Source of the DNA: Lunularia cruciata
Taxonomy: Eukaryota; Streptophyta; Marchantiopsida; Lunulariales; Lunulariaceae
Length of the DNA stretch: 64,000 bases
Direction: 5' to 3'
Assembly (NCBI GenBank): GCA_948567375.1
Contig: OX419757.1
Span: forward strand, 66,650,001 to 66,714,000
Below are positions 10,204 to 19,459 of the stretch, in pieces. The notes beneath the pieces were generated by a model. It worked only from the letters and a program-made list of their open reading frames with translations, made no database searches and was not told the origin of the DNA. A program made the position numbers and the translations under genes. Position 1 is the stretch's first letter. Each line of letters begins with the position of its first letter.

Positions 10204-13200
10204 TTGATTAGTTCCAATGATATTGAAGGCTCAACCTATGCAAGTTTGCTTGACTTGCAAGGTATGATATCTAATCGGGGTTGTAGGATTTTGGTTGATT
10301 TTGGAAGTTTAGAGAATTGTATGTCTATGCAAGTAGCAAAGGAATCGGGTATTCCTATCAAGCCAATGATTGGAAGTAGTTTGATGATGGCGGATGGTAG
10401 AAAAGGTTTTGCATTCCGCACCTTGCATCTTGTTACCTTCAAGATTGGGAAGGAGTATTTGGAGTGTATGAGGTTTGTAGTGACACCTCTACACTATGAT
10501 ATCATTTGGGGTCTACCTTGGCTTGAACATCATAAGGTTCAATTTGATTGGACCCAACGCCAAATTCAAGTACAACACCAAGGTAAGAATTTCCGATTAG
10601 GTTGTTTGGCACCTCTGAGTAAGATACCTAAGAATAGTAAGTCTCAAGATGGGAAGTTTGTCAAGAAGGTAGCCATAGAGCAAACCTGGAAGGGAGATGA
10701 GTCCCAAGATGGGAAGTTTACCAAGAAGGCAACCATGGAGTAAGCTTGGAAGAGGGATGAGTTCCTAGAAGGGAAGTTTGTTAGTAAAGCAGCCATGGAG
10801 CAAGCTTTGGAGGAAGATAAGTCTGTATTCGTGTGTGGATCAAGCCGATTGTACAAGAACAATCTGCGGAGAGCCAAGAGCCTCATCAAGCAATGGTTGA
10901 TTGGATAGTTCAAGAGTTTTTGGACATGTTTCCGAATGATCTACCAAAGGGATTACCCTTTGATTGAGGTATGCCCTTCAAGATTGAGTTATTGCCAGGG
11001 AGTACTCTAGTGAGTAGACCGATCTATCGGCTCTCAGCAAAGGAGTTGGAGGAGTTACAAACAATACTTACAGAGCTATTGGAGAAGGACTTCATATGAC
11101 ATAGTACCTCCCCTTGGAGAGCACTGGTACTATTTGTTCCAAAGAAGGATGGAGGACTTTGTTTATGTATTGATTATCGTGGGCTTAATAAGCAAACCGT
11201 GAAGAATGCATACCCCTTGCTTTGGATCAATGACTTGCTTGATCAACTAAGTGGAGCACGCTACTTTTCCAAGTTGGATCTTTGTAGTGGCTAATGGCAA
11301 ATTCCTATTGATAGAGAGGATGTGCAAAAGACTGCCTTTTGCACAAGGTATGGGCATTTTGAGTGGAGAATTCTACCTTTCAAACTCACTAATGCTCTAG
11401 CAGTCTTCATAGATTAGATGCATTGGATGTTGGATGGACTATTGGATCGGTCCGTGGTGGTGTTCTTGGATGATATCTTAATCTATAGCAAGACAGAGAT
11501 AGAACATGTGAATCATGTGCAAGAAGTCCTAAGACAATTATGACAATGGAAATTTTATTGCAAGAAGTCAAAATGTGCCTTTTGGCATAAGGAGGTTACC
11601 TTCTTGGGTCATAAGATCTCATAAGAGGGGATCAAGATGGAAGAAGAGAAGATCAAGGCCATTACTGATTGGCCTACCCCAAAGGATGTTACAGAAGTAC
11701 GGGCATTCAATGGATTGACCAGTTTTTACCAACGGTTCATCCACTATTATTCTCATGTGGCTGCACCATTGACTGACCTCTTGGGAAAGAACTTGAGCTT
11801 CCAGTGGACCACCAAGCATGAAGAAGCATTCTAGAAGTTAAAGCATATGGTGTCTTCAAGACCCATTTTCAACCATATGATCCTCAACTACCTTGTGTGG
11901 TTGATTTTGATGCTTCTAACTTTACAATTGGAGTTGTGTTGCAACAAGAATTCCCAGATGGACTACATCCCATTGCCTTTGTGTCTTGCCAACTAAATAC
12001 AAATGAAAGAAATTCCACTGCTTGAGATGGGGAACAGCTTGCAATGGTATATACCATCAAGATATGGAGGCATTATCACTTGGGGAAACAAGTGATCATG
12101 CAAACTGATCACAAGCCATTGTTGCAGACCCTACACTTGGAGCACATGAAGAGTTGACATCATCGATAGGAAGAGCAACTCCAATTATTTGACATCAAAC
12201 TTGAGTACAAACTAGGTCGGTTCCACGTCATCCTTGATGCTCTATCACGACAACATGATTTGAAGACTCTTCCTCTCATCACGGCGGCAATTACAATGGT
12301 GTCAATTGATCCCAAGGTCCATAATGAGTTTTGATCAACTCTATAACAAGATCCCTTCTTCCAAATGGTACATGGTCATCTGACAGCATGTGACAAGGAG
12401 TACAACACATTCTCCTTCAAGGAAGGCCTTATATTCCATGTAGACTAAATCTATGTTCCAACCAAAGGTGATCTTTGACTTGTGCGCCTTCAATAAGCCT
12501 ATGATTTACCAATAGCTAGTCACATGTGAGTGGAAAAGACCTTGGGCACCCTCCAACGCCAATGGTAGTGGCCCAACATGACACGAGATGTTTGGAAATT
12601 TGTTTGATTGTGTGAGAGTTGTCAACGTAACAAGGCCAGTAACCAGAAGCCAAGTGGACTCCTTCAGCCACTTCCCATTCTTGCTACTTGTTGGGAACAT
12701 GTGAGCTTAGATCTCATCACTTCCTTACCCAAGACACAACAAGGTCACACATCAATTGTGGTGTTTGTGGATAAGCTTAGTAAACAAATCCATTTGGCAC
12801 CAACGGTTGATACTGTGGATGCTCCAACCTTGGCACAACTCTTCTTCAATAATGTCTTCAAACATCATGGGATGCCATGTGTATTCATCTCCGACCGTGA
12901 TCCTTGCTTTATCGGAAATTTTTGGCAAGCACTCTTCCAACTACTTGGCACCAAGCTTGCTTTGTCCACATCTTATCATCCTCAAACTGATGGACAAACT
13001 AAACGTGCAAATTGCACCTTGGAAAATATGCTTTGTGCCTTCGTCAACATTTACCATACCAATTGGGATCAATGTCTTGCAGCTATGGAGTTTGCATACA
13101 ATAATTCTAGATAAGCACGCACCGGATTCTCTCCTTTCTTTCTCAATTTTGGCCAAGATCCGCTTGTCCTAGATTCTCTTCTTGCTCCTCTTCCGTCTCA

Positions 13201-13795
13201 AGTCCCCCGTACTTCAACATTCTTGACCACTATCTCCAAATCTCTCCAACAAGCCAAATCTCACCTCCTTGTTGCTCAGAATCATCAAAAGCAATATGCA
13301 GACCATCATCGTCATGATCTCACCTTTGAAGTTGGTGATGAAGTTATGTTATCTTCTAGTAATCTACCCCTCCCACTTGATACCCAAGTTTGTAAACTTG
13401 CACCTAATTAGATAGGACCTTTTGATGTCACCCAAATTGTCTCTCCTATTGCTTATAGACTTGCTTTGCTTTCTCATATGCGCATTTATCTTATCTTTCA
13501 TGTTTCCAAGTTGAAACCCTTTGTTCATAATCCCTCTTCTTTCTCCTCTTGAGTCCAACCTCCTCCTCTCCCAATCCCTATCAGTGATCATGAGGAGTAC
13601 AAAGTTGATCGTATCCTTGCACGTTGCCATATCCAACAAGGACACCGCCAACATACGGAGTACAAGGTCCTTTAGAAAGAGTATCCCCTTTATGATGCCA
13701 CATGGAAACCTCTTTCTCACCTCCAGAATGCACAAACGACCATCCAAGAGTTTGAAGCTTCAATGGCGACGAGGATGTCACCAACTAGCGGTGGG
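10204..13795 (+). pseudogene. pol of chromovirus C: PR-RT-RNase H-INT-chromodomain, interrupted
   Basis: Protease lies in the 179-codon open piece 10204-10743 (RILVDFGSLENCMSM; the active-site triplet reads DFG instead of the usual D-S/T-G). It is followed by a short diverged tandem repeat (SQDGKFVKKVAIEQTWKGDE). Reverse transcriptase is at about 11110-11640 ([34 protein letters not shown]), RNase H at about 11880-12250 (TDHKPLLQTLHLEHMKS), and integrase at about 12480-13420 (CESCQRNKASNQKPSGLLQP; VFVDKLSKQIHLAP; YHPQTDGQTKRANCTLENML). The chromodomain is at about 13583-13750 (EEYKVDRILARC, YPLYDATWKPL). The pieces are separated by many stops. Confidence 0.86.
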
Positions 13796-13801
13796 AGAAT
13801 A

Positions 13802-14234
13802 TGTAACAATATGGGTTTAGCGACGTACCTAGTAAGGATAAGGAAGTAGAGAATAAGCCAAATTAGCCTAGAACATTCCAAAAGCATCTAGGAAACTTCT
13901 TTGGAAGCTTCTTGACTAGTTAACTTGCGCTCCAAGCATGTAGCTTCTAGAAGGAAACTTCTAGAAGCTTCTAACTAGCTTAGCTTGCACGCCAAGTAGG
14001 CGACTTCTAGAAGGAAGCTTCTTGAGAAGCTTCTTAGTTAACTTGGCTTGCACTCTAAGAAAGCAGCTCAAGGAAGATTCTTGAGAAGCTTCTCAAGTCA
14101 AGGACCTTGTATGCATGCTATCTATAAATACCAAAGCCAAAGCTCATGCTAGGCATTTGGAGTTTTCCTTCATTCAAGTGTCCCAATTTGAGTTTCCATT
14201 CTCCTATTTCTCTCCTCGGATTTGGTCTTTTACA
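13802..14234 (+). repeat. 3' LTR of chromovirus C
   Basis: 433 bp, tgtaacaatatggg to ggtcttttaca. Has a TATA box (tataaata, 14123-14130) and the same heat-shock-like blocks, including a perfect TTCTAGAAGCTTC at 13959-13971. Right flank atctg (14235-14239) is the second copy of the target-site duplication. Confidence 0.9.
13945..13971 (+). promoter_or_regulatory. heat-shock-element-like cluster in 3' LTR of C
   Basis: TTCTAGAAGGAAACTTC followed by TTCTAGAAGCTTC, the same arrangement as in the 5' LTR. The perfect three-unit core is unchanged between the two LTRs although the LTRs have diverged elsewhere. Confidence 0.55.
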
Positions 14235-15350
14235 ATCTGCCATCATCAATCTACTTCCAATTATTGGCTTGATAGGAATATCAAATTCTTTTGCTACTTG
14301 CATAAACATGCAATTCTCTGAACTTCCAAAATCAACCAAAATCCTACAACACCAATTAGATATTGTACCTTGCAAGTGAAACAAACTTGCATAGGTTGAA
14401 CCTTCAATCTCATTAGAACTAATCATGCTCTCAATAGGCGGCTCACAATCTCTTATTGGGATTCCTCGTTTCCTTGATCATTCCGCTCCACAAACTCCAT
14501 CTAGGCAACTTGTCAAGGTCACCTATTCTTAAATGGACATTCAGCAATGCAATGTCCAACTTGGCAACAATAAAAAAATCACCATTTTGTCGTAATCTTT
14601 CTCTATCCATTGTACCAAGTGGTCTCCATTGGATAGCATCAATCTCCATTGGTGCTTGTTCCTCCACCTATGCATAGTGTATTGGTAGGCTTTGTGTAAG
14701 TAAAGGTCAAGACCAAGTTGTTGCAACCAAGGCATCAAAGCGCTCAGCCAATTGCATGACTTCTTCCATGTTTTGTGGTTCTCGTATGATCATCTCCAAT
14801 TTGGTTTGTGACTTCAAGCCCCTCACAAATTGATCTAGAACTTCACCTTCTTGTATATTTGAAATTTGCATGATGATGTTCTGAAATTGTATGATGTAGC
14901 TCCTTATAGAGCCAATCTGCTTCAACTCCGCCAATTTATCTCATGCGATTTGGGTGACATTTATAGTTTAAAATTGACCAAGTATTGCATCCTTGAATTT
15001 TCCCATGTTAAGATGGGTGCAACAATCTATCATTCAAATCACTCCACTCGGAATAGCCACCAAAGTTTTGCCATACCATCCAGTTGGCTAGAAGCCAAGA
15101 TAATCTATTTTTGTTCATCTTGAAGATTAGTAACTTCAAAGTAACATTCATAGTAAAACACAAAATTCTCTACTATGCCCAAAAGATTCTTGCCTTCAAA
15201 CACCTTGGGTTTTGGAAATCAGATTTGATCTTCTCCATCTTGAACTGATGCTCTCTATATGTGTTCTTGTCGTTGCTAGGCTTGTTCATCCAACAATTGA
15301 GTAAGGTGATTGATTTGTTGTTGCATAACAATGATAACATCCGGTATTGC
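14235..15350 (-). pseudogene. gag and proximal protease of chromovirus B, interrupted
   Basis: Minus strand, reading from right to left: capsid pieces (LKQIGSIRSYIIQFQNIIMQ and EGEVLDQFVRGLKSQTKLEM, 14934-14707), knuckle region at about 14600-14500, and protease (RILVDFGSSENCMFM, 14426-14240) ending in GSRLMMAD at the insertion point of element C. The remaining protease resumes on the other side at 8586 (RKSFAF). Frame is lost at several places and the start codon region near 15350 is degraded. Confidence 0.8.
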
Positions 15351-15614
15351 CGCCATGGCTAGTACTCTATCCCACTACTCCCAACTTATCTAATTTATTA
15401 ACACATAGATGCAACACATCCACCGTTCTCCATAAGTTACAACCGGAAGTATCAATGGTTCCTCAAACAAAATGATAATATGTAGAAAATCCTGCCGAAA
15501 GTGCAAGGTGATGAATTGTATGAACCAATGCTTGGGTAGTACTTGGACACAAAAATCCCAATGGTTTGGCGGAAGTGGATTTGGTGGTCCATAAATTCCA
15601 TCCATCCCATTCTT

Positions 15615-15626
15615 GCTCTGATACCA
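15615..15626 (-). other. primer-binding site of element B
   Basis: Minus strand reads tggtatcagagc, a perfect 12-base match to the complement of the plant initiator tRNA-Met 3' end, adjacent to the inner end of the 5' LTR. Confidence 0.85.
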
Positions 15627-15627
15627 A

Positions 15628-16039
15628 TGTAAAAGACCGAGACCAAGGAGAGAAATAGGAGAATGGAAGCTCACATTGGGACACTTGAATGAGGGAAAAA
15701 TCAAAATGCCTAGCATGAGCTTCAGCTTTGGTATTTATAGGTAGCATATAAGGCCCTTGAGAAACTTTTCAAGAAGCTTCCTTGAGCCGCTTTCTTAGAA
15801 TGCAAGCCAAGTTAACCAGGAAGTTTCTCAAGAAGCTTCCTTCTAGAAGCCGCCTACTAGGTGTGCAAGCTAAGCTAGTTCGAAGCTTCTAGAAGCTATA
15901 TGCTTGGGGTGTAAGTTACTCTAGTAAGGAAGCTTCCCAAGAAGCTTCCTAGATGCTTCTACAATATTTGGGGCTAATTTGGTTTATTCTCTACTTCGTT
16001 ATTCTTACTAACTACGTCGCTAAACTCCATATTATTACA
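15628..16039 (-). repeat. 5' LTR of chromovirus B
   Basis: 412 bp. On the minus strand it runs from tgtaataatatggag to ggtcttttaca. It has a TATA box (tataaata on the minus strand, plus 15732-15739) and agaagctt blocks, with the perfect three-unit GAAGCTTCTAGAA at 15882-15894. Aligns with both LTRs of element C, so B and C are one family. Confidence 0.88.
15882..15894. promoter_or_regulatory. heat-shock-element-like core in LTR of B
   Basis: GAAGCTTCTAGAA fits GAAnnTTCnnGAA exactly. Third independent LTR of this family with a perfect three-unit core. Confidence 0.55.
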
Positions 16040-17075
16040 TAGATGATCTTTCTAGTGGATTTATCAAGCTATTTTAGGTGGTTGTATCAATAGCAAGAGG
16101 AGATATTCATACATTAGTTAGTTGGGTGTTAAGGGCTAGTTGACTTCTCATGATGGAGAAAAACACAAGGGGCATTAGACTTATTGCTATTGGAGAGATC
16201 TTTTTGCACTTGGTTAGCCACACCATTGTCCTTAGCATTTTCCCCACTTCCAAGAGCACCTTAGTACACATGAGTTTGGAGTAGCTACACTTAGAGGTTA
16301 TAAGGCTATATCTCTAGGCATCAGTGCACTCTTAGATATCCATATGGAGTGGGTTGTCCTATAGGTGGATGTTGAGAACACTTTTAATAGTGTCTCTTAG
16401 GCATATATCTTTAGAGAGCTTAGAGAGGCCGATGGATCTTTGGCAAATCTCATTACTTTTGTAGGGTTGTTCTATGGCTCTCTTGCTTCCCTTTACTACC
16501 AACATGAGTGGTCACATGAGAGAGTCACCATCTTGGAGTTAGTGTTTGGTACAAGACAAGGAGATCCTTTAAGGAGACCTTTGTTTGCCACGGCTCAATT
16601 TAGAGCTCTCTTATCTACTACTTTGGCCCTGTTAGATTATGTATTTCTCTCCTTGGCAAAAAATATACATATTGTGGGCCTCGTAGATCAGATTAAGCAT
16701 GTCTTTGATCACTTGATTACCGAGCTACATCTTGTAGGCTTGAGAATCAAGGTGTCAAAGTGCATAACATGGTCCCCTTTAGATTCACTCCACACCTTGA
16801 GCTTCCAAAATTGTATGTCACATCTATATATGGATTACATATTCTTGGAATGCCAATAAGATCCAAGGATTTTGTCACATGCTTCTTAGATTCTACTTTT
16901 GTAGTGGAATTCTCCATGTGGATGACCTTCCTCTACTTGGAGATCCACAAGTGGCATTTGGGATATTATCCTCTAGTATTGATAGCCGATCGAACTTACC
17001 TTCTCTTCAACACGACCAAGCAAATTGCAATCAGGTGATTTGAAGCCCGAGAAACGCCAAACATATATTCTTTTG
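16040..17075 (+). pseudogene. LINE-like reverse transcriptase, 5' part missing
   Basis: Plus-strand remnant of a non-LTR reverse transcriptase. Readable motifs: GIRLIAIGEIFLHLVSHTI at about 16170, VVLQVDVENTFNSVS at about 16350 (the A-motif Asp), ELVFGTRQGDPLRRPLFATA at about 16530, LAKNIHIVGLVDQIKHVFDH at about 16653 (the catalytic double Asp box is changed to KN), LVGLRIKVSKC, and a final LLFNTTKQIAIR ending at 17036. Several stops interrupt the first 400 bp. The 440-bp piece 16440-16859 is open. Its upstream half is missing because element B inserted at 16040. The same family recurs at 44440, 47020, 55560-58400 and 59640. Confidence 0.75.
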
Positions 17076-17108
17076 ACAAATTAAAAAGTGGATCTAGGAG
17101 AGAAGGTG

Positions 17109-17190
17109 ACCACGTAGGAAAATGAAGGATGGGAAGACCCCATCAAGCCGCACAAGGGAGAGACCAAAAAGGTAACATGGGACTAAGCCC
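17109..17190 (-). repeat. LINE-family 3'-tail copy 1
   Basis: Carries gaaggatgggaagacccc, catcaagccgcacaagggag and the following gggactaagcccc. On the minus strand this is the terminal segment that follows the C-terminal domain in the longer LINE copies (45270-45345 and 55565-55660). It lies just beyond the reverse transcriptase remnant but in opposite orientation, so it is a separate truncated insertion. No clear target-site duplication. Confidence 0.6.
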
Positions 17191-17505
17191 CAATAGAGTC
17201 TATGTATCTATGTCTATGATTTGCGTAGTATGTCAATTGCTAGAAACTCACTAACAGAACATCTTCTATTCCTTGCTTTCTCCACAAAGAGCCACCCTCA
17301 AGGCATCAAAATCGAACACGCAGTACAAAACTATACACGCTGTAGATGAATAGCCAACAATACTATCCATCCCCTCACCATCCTATCCTACCGTGAAAAC
17401 TTTCCAATGAGAAGAGGAGGGGCCTAGTGAAGGACTCGTTTGGTGCATAACACGATTAATCTTCTTCATCATGTGAAGCAGTCAAAAGTCTGTCAGGAAG
17501 TACAA

Positions 17506-17585
17506 GGGCGACCGCGTAGAAAAAACGAAGGATGGGAAGACCCCATCAAGCCGCAAAAGGGAGAGACAAAAAAGGTAGACTCCTA
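17506..17585 (-). repeat. LINE-family 3'-tail copy 2
   Basis: gggcgaccgcgtagaaaaaa and then gaaggatgggaagacccc, about 80 bp, close to copies 1, 3 and 4. Lies about 520 bp upstream of the first polyketide synthase gene. Minus-strand open reading through it (LDGVFPSF) is only the element tail. Confidence 0.65.
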
Positions 17586-17904
17586 ATTCAGGGTGCCGGA
17601 AAACGTGTTGCATTGTGGGGTGCTGAGTGTGGTTGCTGTCAATGTGCGGTGACCCAACTTTCACGAGGACCGGGCTGCAGTATTCGAAGTCTTTTCTCAT
17701 GGAGAAATTCCCTGGTCTCCAGTTACTGACAGTTTCTATTGGACGGGGCCTCATGTCTTTCTTTAGTGTAAAGTGGGCCCATGAGAAGTGACTGCGTAAG
17801 CTGCTGTTTGCACTGATCTTGGGCGTAGGACTATTTCAGCCGGTGGACTGTGAGTATGGGGAAGTAAGTCTAGATCTTGACTGGAATGCAGGTTTCAAGG
17901 TACG

Positions 17905-17918
17905 AAGGTACATAAAGA
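17905..17918 (+). promoter_or_regulatory. possible TATA region of the first polyketide synthase gene
   Basis: ggtacataaagagc lies about 195 bp before the ATG at 18105. It is a weak TATA match, but it stands at the same distance as the better TATA of the second gene copy. No other candidate is stronger in the 600 bp upstream. Confidence 0.3.
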
Positions 17919-18104
17919 GCTGAACTTCGCTTTCATCGTCAAGCACGACCCAGGGTGCAGGAACAGCACATAACTGTCGAAAGAGATTGAGCTTCATAGA
18001 CAGAAGAACAGGGGAACTCCGAGGAGTCCAGAATTCGAGCGCCTGTCTTTAGTCACCTGATCTACCACAAGTTTTCCAGATTCTCCCGGGAGAGCTCCGT
18101 TTCA

Positions 18105-19459
18105 ATGGCAGCATACAGGCATGAGAGAGCTATTGGACCAGCAACAGTGCTGGCAATTGGGAAAGCCACTCCTCCGACAGCGTATCCTCAGAGCGAGTAC
18201 GCAGATTTTTTCTTCAACGTTACGAATTGTAACGAGAAAACGGCATTGAAGTCGAAGTTTGCCCGAATCTGTAAGTCTCGCATTCGATATTTGACTCCTT
18301 ATCTTATTTTGATGTTGTCTGAATCCTAGATTGGCAGTCTGTCGCAGGATTTCCAATCCCTAAATTGTCAATTTTGAACGACATGTTGCTTCGAGTAGGA
18401 ATTCCAACTGCACACTTCTCAGGTGCTAACGGTGAAAATCCTTTCTTTTGGTTTGCAGGCAACAATTCTGGCATCAAACAGAGATACTTCCACTGCACCG
18501 AGGAGATCCTCAAGGCCAATCCATCGATGTGCACCTACAAGGATGCGTCCTTGGACGTCCGTCAGGACATTGCCATAAGAGAGGTACCCAGACTCGCGGA
18601 GAAGGCAGCAATCAAAGCCCTGGAGGAATGGGGTCAACCAAGGAGCTCGATCACTCATGTCGTCTTCGCTACCACCAGTGGAGTGAACATGCCCGGGGCT
18701 GATCTCACTCTCACCAGGCTTCTAGGGCTCAATTCGAACGTGAATCGGACCATGCTTTACCAACAAGGATGTTTCGGTGGCGCTACCGTATTGCGGGTTG
18801 CCAAGGATCTCGCCGAGAACAACAAAGGTGCGAGGGTGCTGACAGTGGTGAGCGAGCTGACTTGCGTTACATTTCGTGCCCCGAACGAGGAGCATCTTGA
18901 CAACCTGGTCGGCTCTGCCATCTTCGGTGACGGAGCTGCGTGTCTGATTATCGGTTCCGATCCAGTGCCCAAGGTTGAGAAACCTCAGTTCGAGATTCAC
19001 TGGTCCGGGGAAACGATATTACCAGAAAGTGACGGTGCCATCGAAGGGCGATTGACAGAAGCTGGTCTGATGTTCCACCTACTGAAAGACGTTCCCGGGT
19101 TGATTTCCAGAAACACTCTTCCTATTTTCAACAAGGCTATCGAAGTAGCGGGATCTCCCGGATGGAATGACATCTTCTGGTGTGTACACCCAGGAGGTCG
19201 AGCAATTCTCGACGAGGTCGAGAAGACTCTAAGTCTGAAGCCGGAGAAGATGATGGCCACGAGAGAGGTACTGTACGATTATGGAAACATGTCTGGAGCC
19301 AGCGTGTTGTTCGTGATGGATCAAATGCGGAAGAGATCAGCTGCAATGAACGCATCAAACACTGGAGAAGGATGTGAATGGGGGCTCTGTGTGGCTTTTG
19401 GACCAGGACTGACAGTTGAAGTTTCCGTGCTGAAAGCTATTTCAATGACCTCAGAGTAG
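18105..19459 (+). CDS. type III polyketide synthase (chalcone/stilbenecarboxylate synthase-like), copy 1, two exons
   Basis: Exon 1 18105-18270, intron 18271-18458 (gtaagt...ttgcag, 188 bp, phase 1 splitting Cys56), exon 2 18459-19459; 388 aa, the usual family length. The intron position is the conserved one of plant chalcone synthases. The catalytic triad is complete: Cys160 in YQQGCFGG, His299 in CVHPGGRAI, Asn332 in YGNMSGAS. The gatekeeper Phe in [10 protein letters not shown] and the Thr in ELTCVTF are kept. Enzymes of this family extend a CoA-linked starter with malonyl-CoA in the cytosol to make chalcones, stilbenecarboxylates or related products. The final loop reads AFGPG instead of the common GFGPG. 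N-terminal [11 protein letters not shown] and ICNNSGI resemble bryophyte family members. The exact product cannot be told. A purely open frame begins at 18365 inside the intron and is not the true start. Confidence 0.93.

Larger units (their letters stand above)
8587..14234 (+). mobile_element. Ty3/gypsy chromovirus C, full length, nested in element B
   Basis: Complete element of 5648 bp: 5' LTR 8587-9010, primer-binding site 9012-9023, gag, pol with chromodomain, polypurine tract gcggtgggagaata just before 13802, 3' LTR 13802-14234. It is flanked by atccg (8582-8586) and atctg (14235-14239), a 5-bp target-site duplication with one mismatch. The flanks join into the protease frame of B: the conserved MMADG sequence is split between them. 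The two LTRs differ at roughly 30 of about 430 positions by eye, so the insertion is old. Internal frames have many stops, so it is not autonomous. Confidence 0.93.
14235..16039 (-). mobile_element. Ty3/gypsy chromovirus B, 5' half (minus strand)
   Basis: Continuation of element B beyond the nested element C: proximal protease, gag, primer-binding site and 5' LTR, all on the minus strand. The outer LTR end at 16039 abuts a LINE reverse transcriptase frame, so B inserted into that LINE. The outer flank tagat (16040-16044) is the expected target-site duplication; its partner would lie left of the window. Confidence 0.87.

Noticed and set aside
17109-17190. Short dispersed repeat as a SINE
   Set aside because: No A and B box seen, and the same block ends the longer LINE copies, so truncated LINE tails explain it better.
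17482-17754. 90-codon minus frame upstream of the first synthase gene
   Set aside because: Its C-terminal part is the LINE tail read as protein; the rest has no similarity I recognise.
18365-18458. Possible N-terminus ([18 protein letters not shown]) of an intronless polyketide synthase
   Set aside because: It lies in the intron; exon 1 with the conserved LAIGKATPP start joins at the same Cys codon in both gene copies.
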